Below, piece after piece: positions 1-10,713 of a stretch of DNA of 64,000 nt (position 1 is the first letter of the stretch; the number at the start of each line of letters is the position of its first letter). The stretch covers positions 558,001-622,000 of the forward strand of contig NZ_CP017006.1 in NCBI RefSeq assembly GCF_001719125.1, written 5' to 3'. Under the pieces are notes generated by a model, which worked only from the letters and a program-made list of their open reading frames with translations, was not told the DNA's origin and searched no databases. The position numbers were made by a program, and so were the translations under genes. Source of the DNA: Sulfolobus sp. A20. Its GTDB lineage: Archaea; Thermoproteota; Thermoprotei_A; Sulfolobales; Sulfolobaceae.

Positions 1-610
<610 letters not shown>

Positions 611-614
<4 letters not shown>

Positions 615-1192
615 AATACTCCCTTTGTGCTCCTTATTTCGTTATCGATAATCCTAGTTGCGTCATATAATGTCATCCCCAATCCTTTGAACGAGGCTTC
701 AATGATGTGATGTGTATTAAAACCATTTAATTGCATGATATGTAAGGTAATCCCGCTATTATAAGCAAAGGATTGAAAGAAGTGAAATACGTTTTCTATC
801 GCCATACCACCTATTTCCTCCCTCTTTAGATCAAGATTCACAGATGCCATACCTCTGCTAGAGATATCTATTGAAACTAATATTAACGCCTCATCCATTG
901 GAACTATAGCGTGAGAAAACCTCTTTATTCCTCTCTTATCTCCTAACGCCTCTTCTAATGCTTTACCTAATGTAATTGCAACATCTTCTATTATGTGATG
1001 ATCGTCATATGGTAACTTATCTATGGCGTTAACTGTGGCGGTACAGTTCATATAAGTGAATAAAGTTGAGAGCATATGATTGAAGAAAGGAATTGGAGTA
1101 GATACTTTAATTTCTCCTCTCTTATCTATATCAAGAAAGATTTCAATCCTAGTCTCCTTAGTTTCCCTTACTCGATTAGATATCCTCGCCAA
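611..1192 (-). CDS. hisB: Imidazoleglycerol-phosphate dehydratase
   Basis: This monofunctional dehydratase of 193 residues converts IGP to imidazole acetol phosphate in histidine synthesis. The metal-binding histidine motifs are both present: [20 protein letters not shown] around residues 61-80 and [13 protein letters not shown] around residues 160-172. The length fits the archaeal HisBd type, without the fused phosphatase of E. coli HisB. It overlaps hisA upstream by 17 bp and hisF downstream by 4 bp, so it is part of one tightly packed operon transcribed leftward from about 3820. Confidence 0.96.
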
Positions 1193-1883
1193 GTCTACCT
1201 TCCCTCAATTTATTTAGATAGAAAGCCATGCCAACTATCACATAATTAAAACCAATGCTTCCTAAAAACTGTATATCAGAAAGTGAGGAGACTCCTCCTG
1301 CGTATTCTCTTATTCCCTTTATTTTATCAACTAAAGTTTTAACTTTATGATCAACACCTTTAGCCGTTCCCTCATTGGTTATATATGTTAGTATTATTCC
1401 TAATACATTAAGACTATTTATAGTTTCTATAGCTTGTTCGGCATTAATACTCCTCTCCTTCCAACCTTTAATCAAAATTTTCCTATCGTTATCATAATCT
1501 ATAGATACTAGAACTTTATTCTCACCAATCTCATCGAGTATGTGTTTAAATTCCTTAAAATTTATAAATGGTAATGTGGAAAGTATTATTGCGGAAACTC
1601 CTAATGAAATTAGCTTTTTCGCTCTATCGAGGCTTCTGATGCCACCACCTACCTGAATCCACTTAAAACCTATTTTGCAAATATCCTTAATATATTCCTC
1701 ATTACTTCCAACACCTTCTGCCGAGTCCAAATCAATTACATGTATAGAGTCATATCCTTCTTCATATATGTTATATGCTATTTTTACCGGATCGCCTAGA
1801 ATCAGACCAGTACCTTTTACGCCCCTGATTCTTTTCACTGCTTTTCCTTCACTTATATCAATGCTTGGTAATACCTTAATCAT
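1176..1883 (-). CDS. hisA: ProFAR isomerase HisA
   Basis: HisA is the (beta/alpha)8 Amadori isomerase that converts ProFAR to PRFAR. The 235-residue protein shows the N-terminal catalytic Asp in VLPSIDISEGKAV, the phosphate-binding loop VGGGIRS around residue 78, SIDYDNDRK around residue 128 and the second phosphate loop EYAGGVSS. The second-half motif usually written T-x-I-x-x-D-G reads TYITNEGTAKG here, so the usual Asp after the strand is Asn-Glu. It follows hisG with no gap: its ATG ends at 1883 and the hisG stop begins at 1884. Confidence 0.94.
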   Translation of the reverse strand: MIKVLPSIDISEGKAVKRIRGVKGTGLILGDPVKIAYNIYEEGYDSIHVIDLDSAEGVGSNEEYIKDICKIGFKWIQVGGGIRSLDRAKKLISLGVSAIILSTLPFINFKEFKHILDEIGENKVLVSIDYDNDRKILIKGWKERSINAEQAIETINSLNVLGIILTYITNEGTAKGVDHKVKTLVDKIKGIREYAGGVSSLSDIQFLGSIGFNYVIVGMAFYLNKLREGRLGEDI

Positions 1884-2753
1884 TTACTTTATCACCTTCT
1901 CTATATCTATTACGACAATATCTCTTGCTCCAGCAACTTTTACCTTAGCGATTAATTCTGGTAACTCGTTTTCATCGGCTACTGTAATCACTTCCCACAT
2001 ATCAGCCCTGCTGAGTCTAGATATCGCAGGCGCTAACATAGCAGGTAATGAAGTTATCACTAGATTCAGTTTATCGTCAGGTACGTTCATAAAGATCATC
2101 TTTTTACCCTTTGCTGATAGAGCCCCCTTCATCATTGTAAGAACTAAGTTAATCCTCTCAGCTTCATCACTTTTCATCCAATTTCTGTTCCCTATTACTG
2201 TAGCATAAGATTCCATTACAACATCTATTGGCTTTAATCCATGTAACTTAAGTGTAGTGCCGGTACTCATAACGTCTATAATAGCATCAGCAGCACCTAA
2301 TGATGGCATCACTTCAGCTGCTCCGCTTATCTTAACTATTTTAGCATTTAATTCCTTTTTATTTACATATTCTTTAGCTATATTATAATATTTCGTTGCG
2401 ATTCTCAAATCTTTTTTTCTTAATTCTTCAACTGACTCTTCTCTCCATACTTGAGGAATAGCTAAGACTATTTTAGATCGTCCAAAGTCTAATTTTATTA
2501 ATTCCTCTACGCTGGCATTGCTCTCCACTACATAATCATGACCTGTCACTCCTAATTCTGATGCTCCACTCTCAACAATACTTGGAATGTCTTCCGTTCT
2601 TACCATTACTAGTTGAACTCCCTCCCAACTTGTCGGAACTATCAATGCCCTATCGTCACTTGCAGAGGGTTTTATTCCAACTGATTGTAAAAATTGAAGA
2701 GTTGGCTGTTGAAGTCTTCCCTTATTTGGTATTGCTATTTTCAAGTTCCCCAC
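1884..2753 (-). CDS. hisG: ATP phosphoribosyltransferase HisG (long form)
   Basis: HisG catalyses the committed first step of histidine synthesis, joining ATP and PRPP. The 289-residue protein has the periplasmic-binding-like catalytic domain ([19 protein letters not shown] at the start, [10 protein letters not shown] near residue 87, the PRPP loop [14 protein letters not shown] near residue 160). A C-terminal ACT-like regulatory domain (about residues 215-289) marks the long, hexameric, histidine-inhibited form. It overlaps the 3' end of hisC by 32 bp. Confidence 0.95.
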   Translation of the reverse strand: MGNLKIAIPNKGRLQQPTLQFLQSVGIKPSASDDRALIVPTSWEGVQLVMVRTEDIPSIVESGASELGVTGHDYVVESNASVEELIKLDFGRSKIVLAIPQVWREESVEELRKKDLRIATKYYNIAKEYVNKKELNAKIVKISGAAEVMPSLGAADAIIDVMSTGTTLKLHGLKPIDVVMESYATVIGNRNWMKSDEAERINLVLTMMKGALSAKGKKMIFMNVPDDKLNLVITSLPAMLAPAISRLSRADMWEVITVADENELPELIAKVKVAGARDIVVIDIEKVIK

Positions 2754-3816
2754 CCAATTTTTCTATTAACATATTACACTGCTCTTCCGTACCTACAGAT
2801 ATTCTGTAAAAATCGTCATATAGTTTCCTTATAGCAATTCCGTGCTTGATCAGCATTTTCCACAAATCTCTCTTATCTCTAACAAGGAGGAAGTTAGCTA
2901 ACGATCTATAAACTTTTAGATTCATTTTCTTTAAATTATTGTATAATATTTCTTTATTTCTATTTATCATTTCTACTACTTCTTTCACATAAGAGTAATT
3001 TTGAAGTGCTTCAATACCAGCTATTAAAGATGGTAAAGGTATATCAAACGGTGTAGCAGTCTTCATTAAAGCTTTGACTATTTCTTCATTAGCAATAAGG
3101 TAACCTAACCTAAACGATGCCAAGGAAAAAGCCTTACTTAGAGTTCTGACTACCAAAAGATTTGGATATTCGTATATTAAAGGAGATACAGTATAGTTGG
3201 CAAATTCATGATATGCTTCGTCAATTAACACAAAACCTTTAGTGTTTTCAGCTAATTGAGCTACTAAATCTTTTTTTCCTCCAAGCATTGGTGAACCCGT
3301 AGGGTTGTTTGGATCATCTATCACTACCAGTTCCGCATTCTTAGCTAGTTCCAAAACTTTTTCAAGGTTCATTCTCCACCACTCTTTATCTTCTATTAAA
3401 TCTACTCTAACGATTCTAGCTCCCCTAGCTTTTGTGTAAACTGAGTACATACTATAGGAAGGGAAATTAGTAACTACCAGATCTCCAGGCTCTAACAAGT
3501 TATAGAACACTGCCCTTAAAGACCCATCTGCTCCTACTGAAGGGTAAATGTTATCCAATTCTACCTTAGCGTACTCTGCAGCAAGCTCTCTATATCTTCT
3601 AATTAAGTCAGGGTGTTGATATCTATTTCCTTTATCAAGATAGTTTTTCACGGCTTCGATTATGAACTTAGGGGGCTCAAGGGGTGACTCGTTTAGATGT
3701 AATCTAGTTCCTTCCTTGATATCTGTAAAATCATATTCTTCTGCCGTTAATAACCAAGACTTTAATTTATTTCTAATTAAGTTGGTTGGTGCAATACAAA
3801 ACCCTATATAAGACAA
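2722..3816 (-). CDS. hisC: Histidinol-phosphate aminotransferase
   Basis: HisC is a PLP-dependent fold-type I aminotransferase of the histidine pathway. Seen are [11 protein letters not shown] (substrate and PLP contacts), DEAYHEF (Asp for the PLP pyridine nitrogen), [15 protein letters not shown] (Schiff-base lysine in SKA) and a C-terminal RISVGT. The only in-frame canonical start before the conserved region is a TTG at 3814-3816. A TATA-like element on this strand (3843-3849) puts transcription near 3820, which fits that TTG with a very short leader. It is the first gene of the hisC-G-A-B-F operon; the order matches the S. solfataricus his cluster as I remember it. Confidence 0.93.
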   Translation of the reverse strand: MSYIGFCIAPTNLIRNKLKSWLLTAEEYDFTDIKEGTRLHLNESPLEPPKFIIEAVKNYLDKGNRYQHPDLIRRYRELAAEYAKVELDNIYPSVGADGSLRAVFYNLLEPGDLVVTNFPSYSMYSVYTKARGARIVRVDLIEDKEWWRMNLEKVLELAKNAELVVIDDPNNPTGSPMLGGKKDLVAQLAENTKGFVLIDEAYHEFANYTVSPLIYEYPNLLVVRTLSKAFSLASFRLGYLIANEEIVKALMKTATPFDIPLPSLIAGIEALQNYSYVKEVVEMINRNKEILYNNLKKMNLKVYRSLANFLLVRDKRDLWKMLIKHGIAIRKLYDDFYRISVGTEEQCNMLIEKLGGELENSNTK

Positions 3817-3825
3817 GTAAAAAAG

Positions 3826-3850
3826 GTAAATAAGCTTTGATGAAATATAG
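3826..3850. promoter_or_regulatory. Divergent promoters of the his operon and the 3857 gene
   Basis: Two TATA-like stretches lie within 25 bp. AAATAAG at 3828-3834 is about 26 bp before the GTG at 3857, consistent with a leaderless plus-strand transcript. TATATTT, read on the minus strand at 3843-3849, is about 26 bp before position 3820, just ahead of the hisC TTG. This is inferred from spacing only. Confidence 0.5.
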
Positions 3851-3856
3851 TATCCC

Positions 3857-4450
3857 GTGAATATTGTAGATTACATATTAAGTTTAAGAGGTAATAGAGT
3901 TTTAGTAGTCTCATACTTCATCAATGTAAAAGTTAATCTAATTTATAATATAATTAAAAAATTAAACAATTCCAACATATGTGTCATTAATTTTGAGAAG
4001 CTAATAAAGATAGTTAACTTTTCAATAAAACAAAGCTGTAATGAGAATTCATATGTAATAGTTTTTGAACCTAAAGGTGAAGACGATCTTACTATGAGGT
4101 ACGATCTAGTAATAAGTACCTTCGAGATCAAAGCTAACTTTGATGAGATAGTAAAAATAGAAAAGATTTCGCAAAGTATGTATAAGGCTAAAAACAAGGC
4201 AGGCAATATGTTTCTTTTTAAAATAGTAAATGACAACATAGTTGAGGAATCATTAAAGCCATTGCAAGAGACTATAGTTAGCTTATTGAAGGAGTATGGT
4301 GGAGAGGTTGATATGAGTGATGTGGTTAATATTATATCAAAAAAATACGGATTAAGTAAAGATGCAACTAGACAAGAATTGTTATTCCTTAAGCAACTAG
4401 GTATCCTAGATATAAAAAACAAGAAAGTGTTTCTCACTCAACTATTATAG
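3857..4450 (+). CDS. Uncharacterised protein with C-terminal winged-helix-like region
   Basis: I do not recognise this 197-residue protein. It starts with GTG and is probably leaderless. The first 120 residues look like a nucleotide-binding-style alpha/beta domain (hydrophobic strands [22 protein letters not shown]) without a P-loop. Residues about 130-195 ([20 protein letters not shown], then [20 protein letters not shown]) look like a winged helix ending in a short wing. It converges on leuS, overlapping the leuS stop by 17 bp. Function is unknown; a DNA-binding role is an inference from the C-terminus only. Confidence 0.75.
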   Translation: MNIVDYILSLRGNRVLVVSYFINVKVNLIYNIIKKLNNSNICVINFEKLIKIVNFSIKQSCNENSYVIVFEPKGEDDLTMRYDLVISTFEIKANFDEIVKIEKISQSMYKAKNKAGNMFLFKIVNDNIVEESLKPLQETIVSLLKEYGGEVDMSDVVNIISKKYGLSKDATRQELLFLKQLGILDIKNKKVFLTQLL

Positions 4451-7298
4451 CTGGTCTTAGAGGTAAAGCGTCTTTCTTATACAATTCCTTAATCTTTAAA
4501 TTATACTCATTAATCTCTACCTTAATTCCTAGCTTCTTCTCCATATACCTTGATAATTGACCTAATACTGATGTTTCATCTATATCAAAGTTTAGTGCTA
4601 ATTTTTTCATGTCATCATCAAGTTCTAAAGACTCATTAAATATTCTCTGAAAGAGCCTAGCTTCATCTTTGTTCTTAGGCCTATGTAAATCCATGAAAGT
4701 CTTAGACTGTCCATTCGATTTAATAGCATCTTTTAATAATTCTTTAATTTCTTTATCTCTTACACAATATAAGGAGACCTTTTTAGGTTCTCCTTTATAT
4801 ACGTTTAATATAGATCTTATATCCTCGATTATTCTGTTCATGTACTCATACTCTAGCAAAGCTAATTCATCTATCTTAGCCTTCTCCACCTCTGGCCATT
4901 TTTCATTAACTATGAATTCTTGCCTATGAAGAATCTCATGCCAAATCTCCTCAGCTAAGTGTGGAGCAAACGGCGTAATTAGCTTCAACCACGTAATTAG
5001 CACCTCTCTTAGGATCCTACCATTAGCGTTCCTATTTTCTGCAGAGACCATGTTAAAGTACTCGTCAAGATTAGACGTAAACATAAAGAGGATTTCATTT
5101 ATTGCATTTCTTAATTCAATGTTTTCCATATATTTTGTAACATTTTCAACCATCTTATAGGATATAGATAAAAGCCACTTCTCTGGAAAACCATGTGTTT
5201 CATCCTTATAGTTATCCAAATTATTAAATAGATCAAATATTTTTCTTACAGTTTCTCCAATAGTCTTAACTAGGGTTTCAGAAAAGTTAACATCAGAACC
5301 CATGTCAGCTGTGGAAGATAACGCTATTCTCATTATATCAATTCCAAACATCTTCAGACCTTTCCGCAATGGTATTATGTTCCTAAGTGATTTACTCATT
5401 TTCTTTCCTTCATATAACACTAAGCCGTTAACTGCGATAGCTTTAGGCCATAAGTTCTCTGGAAATATCGCAGCATGATTGAAAATGAAGAAGGTTAGAT
5501 GATTAGGGATCAGATCCTTACCACTATGTCTTATATCCAATGGATACCAATACAAGAACTCTTCTCTTAATTCTTTAAGTACATCTGCTGTTATACCAGT
5601 TCTCTTACTTACTTCTTCTACATTTCCTAATCCCAACATCACATAATCCCAGAACTCTGGGGTAAGATGGGATAAGGTTATTCTATATTTCTTAATCTTG
5701 TGAGCTATCGTGTAATAGGCCATGTATATTGTTGAATCGCTTAAACTTTCTATTATCCACTTCTTATCCCAAGGCAATGGAGTTCCTAGACCTCTAGTCC
5801 TCGCACATGCCCTCTTCTCTAACCATCCTATAGTAAATTCGAAATCTTTTCTTACCTCGTCAGGGATAATCCTCATGTTTCCTAATAATTTTCTAGCTAG
5901 CTCTTTCCAATCTGATCTGGAATAGTCAAGAAACCATTGGTCTTTGAGTAACTTAACTACGATCTCTGTACCACATCTACAGTACACTGGCTTATTCATT
6001 ATTTCAAAAATTTTTCTCCCTATGTTATTTGATATCATAAACTCTGTTATCGCCTCTCTAGCTTTAGGTACGGGAAGACCACTTAACTTCCTTAATTCCT
6101 CTTTATAATCTTCCTTAACCAATTTTTCTAGGTCACTTATCATTACTCCTTTATTATATTCTGTTCTATAGACATACTCAGTTAGTTTCTTTAGATCAGC
6201 ATCACTTTTAGGATTATTCTTCTCTACAACGTCCTTGCCTAATGTATTTCCTAATCCCTCTACAAAAATAACTGGGATTACTTCAACATCTTTATTATTT
6301 TTCTTCATATAGTAATAATCGAAAGGAGCATGAGCAGGAACACTCATCACAACTCCAGTTCCCAAATCAACATCAACAAAACTACCTCCGTAAACTTCTA
6401 TCTCCTTACCAGTGATAGGATTCTTTACCTTCATCCCTACTAGTTTAGAGCCTTTAACTTTCTCTATAATTTCTATGTCTTTATCTATTTGGAAGGAGAG
6501 CTTAAAGGCTGCCCTCTCACTTATTATCATCCTATTTCCAAAAATATTGGCTACAACGTAGTTCTCATTCGGGTTTACCCATATACCTATTGCCCCAAAC
6601 ACCGTTTCTGGTCTTAGCGTTGCAGCAGGAAATATTCCTTTATCTGAATTAAAGTATATTAATACAAACTCCCCAATTTCGGGTTCCACGTCACCCTTAG
6701 TATCGTGCATACCAACTGGAAGTTGATGGACTGGGCACCATCCGACTGGATGTGTATCCTTAACTACATACCCTTTGCTTTGTAACTTGTGAAACTGCCA
6801 AATAATAAATGAGGAGAACTCAGGGTCAATAGTAGTGAACTCCCTTCTCCAATCTATACTTAATCCTATTTCCTTCATAGCGCTCTTTATATCTTCTTTG
6901 AAGTAATTAGCCATGAATAGAGGGTCTGACATCTTAGGAATTACATCTGGGGAAATCTCATAAATGTCCTTAAATGTATCTATTAGATCTTTATCTCCTT
7001 TAGCTATCCCATCAGCCATAGCCATAATTGGAGTTCCCGTATAATGGAAACCCATGGGAAATAATACATTGTACCCTTGCATTCTCTTGAATCTCGCTAC
7101 AACATCAGCAGTGACGTACGTTCTACCATGACCAATATGCCAAGGACTATTCGGATAGGGAAAAGCTACTGTAGTATAGAACTTTGGTCTATTAGGATCT
7201 GGATTCGACTCATATATTTTAGCCTCCTCCCACTTCTTTTGCCACTTAACTGCAACAGTGTTCAGAAAATCAACAAAGTCCTTATAACGTGAGCTTAT
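4434..7298 (-). CDS. leuS: Leucyl-tRNA synthetase, canonical paralogue (LeuRS-F type)
   Basis: Class I synthetase that charges tRNA-Leu. The first in-frame ATG (7082) would delete the HIGH motif, which I find upstream: the frame reads [20 protein letters not shown] before that ATG. The frame is open to 7304. The only start-like codon there is ATA at 7296-7298, preceded at 6 nt by a Shine-Dalgarno-like GGTGA (7305-7309) and a TATA box at 7332-7341. This gives about 954 residues, normal for archaeal LeuRS. The CP1 editing domain keeps TLRPETVFG and the catalytic Asp in PAHAPFD; the KMSKS loop is present. Compare the paralogue at 55288. Confidence 0.93.
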   Translation of the reverse strand: MSSRYKDFVDFLNTVAVKWQKKWEEAKIYESNPDPNRPKFYTTVAFPYPNSPWHIGHGRTYVTADVVARFKRMQGYNVLFPMGFHYTGTPIMAMADGIAKGDKDLIDTFKDIYEISPDVIPKMSDPLFMANYFKEDIKSAMKEIGLSIDWRREFTTIDPEFSSFIIWQFHKLQSKGYVVKDTHPVGWCPVHQLPVGMHDTKGDVEPEIGEFVLIYFNSDKGIFPAATLRPETVFGAIGIWVNPNENYVVANIFGNRMIISERAAFKLSFQIDKDIEIIEKVKGSKLVGMKVKNPITGKEIEVYGGSFVDVDLGTGVVMSVPAHAPFDYYYMKKNNKDVEVIPVIFVEGLGNTLGKDVVEKNNPKSDADLKKLTEYVYRTEYNKGVMISDLEKLVKEDYKEELRKLSGLPVPKAREAITEFMISNNIGRKIFEIMNKPVYCRCGTEIVVKLLKDQWFLDYSRSDWKELARKLLGNMRIIPDEVRKDFEFTIGWLEKRACARTRGLGTPLPWDKKWIIESLSDSTIYMAYYTIAHKIKKYRITLSHLTPEFWDYVMLGLGNVEEVSKRTGITADVLKELREEFLYWYPLDIRHSGKDLIPNHLTFFIFNHAAIFPENLWPKAIAVNGLVLYEGKKMSKSLRNIIPLRKGLKMFGIDIMRIALSSTADMGSDVNFSETLVKTIGETVRKIFDLFNNLDNYKDETHGFPEKWLLSISYKMVENVTKYMENIELRNAINEILFMFTSNLDEYFNMVSAENRNANGRILREVLITWLKLITPFAPHLAEEIWHEILHRQEFIVNEKWPEVEKAKIDELALLEYEYMNRIIEDIRSILNVYKGEPKKVSLYCVRDKEIKELLKDAIKSNGQSKTFMDLHRPKNKDEARLFQRIFNESLELDDDMKKLALNFDIDETSVLGQLSRYMEKKLGIKVEINEYNLKIKELYKKDALPLRPAIIVE

Positions 7299-7347
7299 CT
7301 CACTTCACCAAAAATGATATAACTAGGACTTTTTTAAATATTATTCA

Positions 7348-7872
7348 ATGTTTACTAGAACCGGAGATGATGGTAATACCAACGTGATAAATAAGCGTAT
7401 AGGGAAAGATTCTCCATTGGTAAACTTTCTTGGCGATATTGACGAATTGAATTCATTCATAGGGTTTGCCCTAAGTGTAATAAAATGGGAAGATATTAGA
7501 CAAGATTTGATGAGAGTTCAGCAAGAGCTATTTATAGTAGGTGAAGAGGCAGTAAAAAATGAGGGGAAGATTACAGAAGAGAGCGTTAAATGGATAGAGA
7601 AAAGGACTGTGGAGTACAGAAAGGAAAGTGGTCCAGTAAAATTATTCGTAATACCCGGTGGGTCGGAAGAAGCATCTAGGTTACACGTAGTTAGAAGTGT
7701 AGCAAGGAGAATAGAAAGAAATGCTGTAAAGTATTCTAAGGAAGTCCAGTTCAACAAGTGGATAATAGTTTATCTTAATAGATTATCATCCCTTTTGTTT
7801 GCCATGGCAATTGTTGCAAATAAGAGAAATGGTGTTGAGGAAAGAATTTATGATATAGGTAAGTACTTCTGA
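7348..7872 (+). CDS. PduO-type cob(I)alamin adenosyltransferase
   Basis: This enzyme transfers adenosyl from ATP to cob(I)alamin, making coenzyme B12. The 174-residue protein has the N-terminal ATP-binding motif TRTGDDGNT (residues 3-11), the helix [11 protein letters not shown], the RxxxRxxER stretch in [12 protein letters not shown] and the C-terminal [12 protein letters not shown] that are typical of PduO-type enzymes. A TATA-like ATATAA at about 7318-7323 sits about 26 bp before the ATG, so it is probably leaderless and divergent from leuS. It matches the B12-type importer at 51643-54239. Confidence 0.92.
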   Translation: MFTRTGDDGNTNVINKRIGKDSPLVNFLGDIDELNSFIGFALSVIKWEDIRQDLMRVQQELFIVGEEAVKNEGKITEESVKWIEKRTVEYRKESGPVKLFVIPGGSEEASRLHVVRSVARRIERNAVKYSKEVQFNKWIIVYLNRLSSLLFAMAIVANKRNGVEERIYDIGKYF

Positions 7873-8825
7873 TATCCCTCTGAATGAGGTAATAGACTGG
7901 CTCTTATTAAGAGTTCACAATTCTTACAAATTTTTCTCCCTGGAGTTGTAGGTTCTCCACATATTATGCAATTCGGCAACTCACCAATTGTAGTATAATT
8001 CTTCTTAATTCTAGCTGAGATTTCATCAAATTCCTCAAGAATCTTGAGCAAACTGCCTGGTAACTTTTCCTCTAGCAGATATAATAGCTCTCTCACTTTA
8101 GCCCTTAAAGTTGGTCTTTCTGAAATGTGAGGGCATTCCACTTCTTGAAATTCAAAGCCCCTAGAATAAGCATACATGGTAGTTTCCCATTCATATATCT
8201 TCCTTAACGGCTTTACTCTGGTTACAAATTTGTTACTAACCTTTAGTGGTTTATCCCCAAGTCTCACTAGTCTGAGTAAATCCCCTCTAATTAAGTTAAT
8301 AATTATAGTTTGTACTTCATCATCCAAGTTATGCCCTGTAGCGACATAATCTGCATTAACATTTAAACCAGCTTCATTTATCAGCTTCCTTCTAAAACCT
8401 CCACAAAAAGTACATGCTGAAACCTTTAACCCTTTATTCTTTGACGCAATTACCATCTCATCAAGCGTAAAACCTACTTCTTTCTTAAAGCTCGTAGTAA
8501 TTAATTCAATTCCTAAATCTGTAAGATATTTCTCTAATTTTTTTGTCTGATCTTCCCTATTGTAATTATGAATCCCTTCATTAATATTAAAGGCTATCAA
8601 GTTAGATGGGTTGATAAAGGAAGATAACGCATCAGCTAAGACTAAACTATCCTTTCCCCCAGAGACAGCTAAGAGAACCTTGCCAGCTTTCAACAAGCCT
8701 TGTTTCTCAGCTTCAATCTTTATCCTATTTTTAACATCATCTATAAAACATTGTTTGCAAAGTTTTCTTCCAGTATGTGGTTGATATATTTCAGCTTCCC
8801 TTAACTTACATACTTGGCAAATCAT
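7848..8825 (-). CDS. tRNA thiolation PP-loop ATPase (NcsA/TtuA family)
   Basis: This 325-residue enzyme belongs to the TtcA/TtuA/Ncs6 group that thiolates tRNA. Order of features: N-terminal zinc site CQVCK plus CKQC (residues 3-26), PP-loop [11 protein letters not shown] (about 51-61), ACTFCGG and VECPH cysteines expected to hold a [4Fe-4S] cluster (about 136 and 227), and C-terminal zinc site CIICG plus CKNC. The dual zinc fingers plus Fe-S cysteines are the TtuA/NcsA signature. Whether it thiolates U34 or U54 cannot be read from sequence. It overlaps the 3' end of the cobalamin gene by 25 bp and the downstream gene start by 4 bp. Confidence 0.9.
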   Translation of the reverse strand: MICQVCKLREAEIYQPHTGRKLCKQCFIDDVKNRIKIEAEKQGLLKAGKVLLAVSGGKDSLVLADALSSFINPSNLIAFNINEGIHNYNREDQTKKLEKYLTDLGIELITTSFKKEVGFTLDEMVIASKNKGLKVSACTFCGGFRRKLINEAGLNVNADYVATGHNLDDEVQTIIINLIRGDLLRLVRLGDKPLKVSNKFVTRVKPLRKIYEWETTMYAYSRGFEFQEVECPHISERPTLRAKVRELLYLLEEKLPGSLLKILEEFDEISARIKKNYTTIGELPNCIICGEPTTPGRKICKNCELLIRASLLPHSEGYQKYLPIS

Positions 8826-9097
8826 TTCTTTCCCTCAACTATCTTATTTCCACTTATTACTTCATCTATACTATGGATTGCACAACCCTCTTCCTCTAAC
8901 GTTTTCTTAATCTCATCGAAATTTATGTCAGTTCCTTCAATTATGATTAACAACCCCATCGTCTCTACATCCATATCAGTAACACTAATATTGACACCGT
9001 CTATCCCTTTCAAGAGGGATATTTTTTCCGCTAAATCAACTATTGACGTTCCCCTTATAGGTTTTAAAACATCTAAGACTAGTCGTCTAATAGCCAC
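8822..9097 (-). CDS. DUF211-family protein
   Basis: A 91-residue alpha/beta protein starting [20 protein letters not shown], which matches the small archaeal DUF211 family (ferredoxin-like or ACT-like fold). Its function is not established. [11 protein letters not shown] strand and an [12 protein letters not shown] segment are typical. It is followed by the tRNA thiolase with a 4-bp ATGA-type overlap, so the two are probably cotranscribed. Confidence 0.82.
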   Translation of the reverse strand: MAIRRLVLDVLKPIRGTSIVDLAEKISLLKGIDGVNISVTDMDVETMGLLIIIEGTDINFDEIKKTLEEEGCAIHSIDEVISGNKIVEGKK

Positions 9098-9169
9098 TCC
9101 TCATCAGATAAGATAGTATTTATCCATTAGCATTAAAAACTTGCTTTTAGCCCCACTCATGGGGAAATA

Positions 9170-9208
9170 AATTTATATATGATTAGATAGAGGGGTTTAA
9201 GTGGGGGG
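9170..9208 (+). promoter_or_regulatory. TATA box and Shine-Dalgarno of the pyruvoyl decarboxylase gene
   Basis: TTTATATATG around 9172-9181 is a strong TATA-like box. About 25 bp on lies the GTG at 9201 and a run of six G (9202-9207), which sits 5 nt before the ATG at 9213. I favour the ATG as start, with the G-run as ribosome binding site; a leaderless GTG start is the alternative. Confidence 0.5.
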
Positions 9209-9212
9209 TTTG

Positions 9213-9584
9213 ATGAGAGGGGTAAGTATATCTTTTCCGAAGGTAGTGGGAAAACAAGTTTATGGCAGTTTGTACGAGTGCGATGAGGATATCCTCAAGG
9301 ATAATAAGAAAATAGAGGAAATAATAAAGGGGGCAGCAAGAGAGGGTAACATGAATGTTCTTGATATAAAATCTTGGAAAATTGGGGAGGGCGCGAGTAT
9401 AGTAGCAATTATATTGGAAAGCCACATAACGGTCCATACGTGGCCAGAATATAAATTCGCCACTGTTGACGTATATTCGTGTGGAGCTCATACCGATCCA
9501 TATAGAGCATTTATGTATATTGTAGAAAAATTAGGGGCTAAGAGATATACAATCAACGAGGCTGATAGATCATCAGAGTTTTAA
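9213..9584 (+). CDS. AdoMet decarboxylase-family pyruvoyl enzyme (AdoMet or arginine decarboxylase)
   Basis: A proenzyme of 123 residues from the ATG at 9213. It self-cleaves between Glu and Ser in [12 protein letters not shown], turning the Ser into the pyruvoyl group; the [13 protein letters not shown] segment with the active-site Cys follows. In Sulfolobales one member of this family decarboxylates AdoMet and a close paralogue decarboxylates arginine. The neighbouring UbiA-type synthase, acetolactate synthase and Hjc resemble the S. solfataricus region that I remember as carrying the arginine decarboxylase. I cannot separate the two by motif, so substrate is left open. Confidence 0.85.
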   Translation: MRGVSISFPKVVGKQVYGSLYECDEDILKDNKKIEEIIKGAAREGNMNVLDIKSWKIGEGASIVAIILESHITVHTWPEYKFATVDVYSCGAHTDPYRAFMYIVEKLGAKRYTINEADRSSEF

Positions 9585-10501
9585 TAATAGGTGGAGGTCT
9601 AGCTGGATTAATTTTAGCGTATAACTTGAGAGAATTTGATCCTATAGTTTTTGATAGAAGGAGGAAAGCTGGAAAGAAATGTACTGGAATAATAAGTTAC
9701 GATACTTTTTATTCTCTTAATATTAGTAGAGAATTCTTAGATAGAGAATTTAAAAATATTGAGATCCTTTACGATAATAAATATTCAGTTCATGTAAATA
9801 CTAATGTAACCAGACTCAATAGGGAAAAATTAGAAATTTGGCTTGATGAGGAAGTGAAAACTAAAAGGCCTAGGGATGCTGTTATCAAAGGGAATATTGT
9901 AATTTCAGAAAATGAAAAATATGAGGGAGTGATAATAGATTGTTCGGGTTGGAAAGGTAAAGCTAAGTGGTTAAAAGCAATAGAATATCTTACGGAACCT
10001 ATCAATGAGGATAAGATAATAGTCTATTTTGATAGTAGAAATAAGGGTGGGTTCAGTTGGATTGTTCCATTACCTTATGGCACGTTAATAGGTTCTATTT
10101 CTTATATTAATCCAGAGTTTTTTTTACCTAAGATCGAAAAGAGAGTCTTAGATAAACACGGAGGAGCAATTCCAAGAGTTTATCCTGAAAAGAAGATTTA
10201 CGATCTAAGATTAGGTGACTCTACGGGATTAATAAAGACTTTTACAGGGGGAGGTATATTTAGTATAGCTAAACTTCTATCCCCTCTTGTAGCTGGAATA
10301 ACTAATAATAATTTTGAGAAATATTTTTTTACGTACTCAAATATCGCTAGAGAAATAAGAAAGCAGTATCGAATAACAAATGTTTTGGAAGTGTTATGGA
10401 AATTTCTTCCTATATTATTTAGGATGTACAATGATAAGACAATTAATGTCTCAGAGGAATTCGATCTTCATTCACTTCTTTTCCGAAGGCTTCCTCACTA
10501 G
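9569..10501 (+). CDS. FAD-dependent reductase of the geranylgeranyl reductase family
   Basis: Members reduce isoprenoid double bonds, including those of archaeal lipids. The dinucleotide-binding motif [17 protein letters not shown] lies upstream of the first canonical start (TTG 9626), so the gene must begin earlier. The frame is open only from 9569, where ATC-ATC follow a GAGG (9558-9561) at 7-nt spacing, overlapping the previous stop by 16 bp. Further signs: [24 protein letters not shown] and the FAD motif [15 protein letters not shown]. At about 310 residues it is short for the family. A UbiA-type lipid enzyme lies just downstream, which supports a lipid role. Confidence 0.82.
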   Translation: MIRVLIIGGGLAGLILAYNLREFDPIVFDRRRKAGKKCTGIISYDTFYSLNISREFLDREFKNIEILYDNKYSVHVNTNVTRLNREKLEIWLDEEVKTKRPRDAVIKGNIVISENEKYEGVIIDCSGWKGKAKWLKAIEYLTEPINEDKIIVYFDSRNKGGFSWIVPLPYGTLIGSISYINPEFFLPKIEKRVLDKHGGAIPRVYPEKKIYDLRLGDSTGLIKTFTGGGIFSIAKLLSPLVAGITNNNFEKYFFTYSNIAREIRKQYRITNVLEVLWKFLPILFRMYNDKTINVSEEFDLHSLLFRRLPH

Positions 10502-10702
10502 GTTATAACAGCCTTCTCCTCTCTCGATTATTCCCATTTCCAGTAATTTCGATATTGTGGATTCCGGATTGGATACTCCCCTAGCTTTCAACTCTATTGA
10601 AGCTATTATCTCCCCTACAGATAGATTTGCCTTGAAGTACTCTATTGCTATCTTAATGTCCTTCTCACTGACTGACATAAGATATTTTAATCTTAGATTC
10701 AT
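10472..10702 (-). CDS. Small winged-helix-like protein
   Basis: A 76-residue protein of unknown function. [42 protein letters not shown] looks like a helix-turn-helix plus wing and ends with a basic tail. A TATA-like TTTTAAA lies about 20 bp before the ATG at 10702, so that start is plausible; a second in-frame ATG is at 10678. It is convergent with the reductase, overlapping it by 30 bp, and divergent from the UbiA-type gene with only 11 bp between starts. Confidence 0.65.
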   Translation of the reverse strand: MNLRLKYLMSVSEKDIKIAIEYFKANLSVGEIIASIELKARGVSNPESTISKLLEMGIIERGEGCYNLVRKPSEKK

Positions 10703-10713
10703 TTAACGTTATC

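Noticed and set aside
9201-9212. GTG 9201 as start of the pyruvoyl enzyme
   Set aside because: The run of G just after it fits a ribosome site for the ATG at 9213 better, although a leaderless GTG start remains possible.
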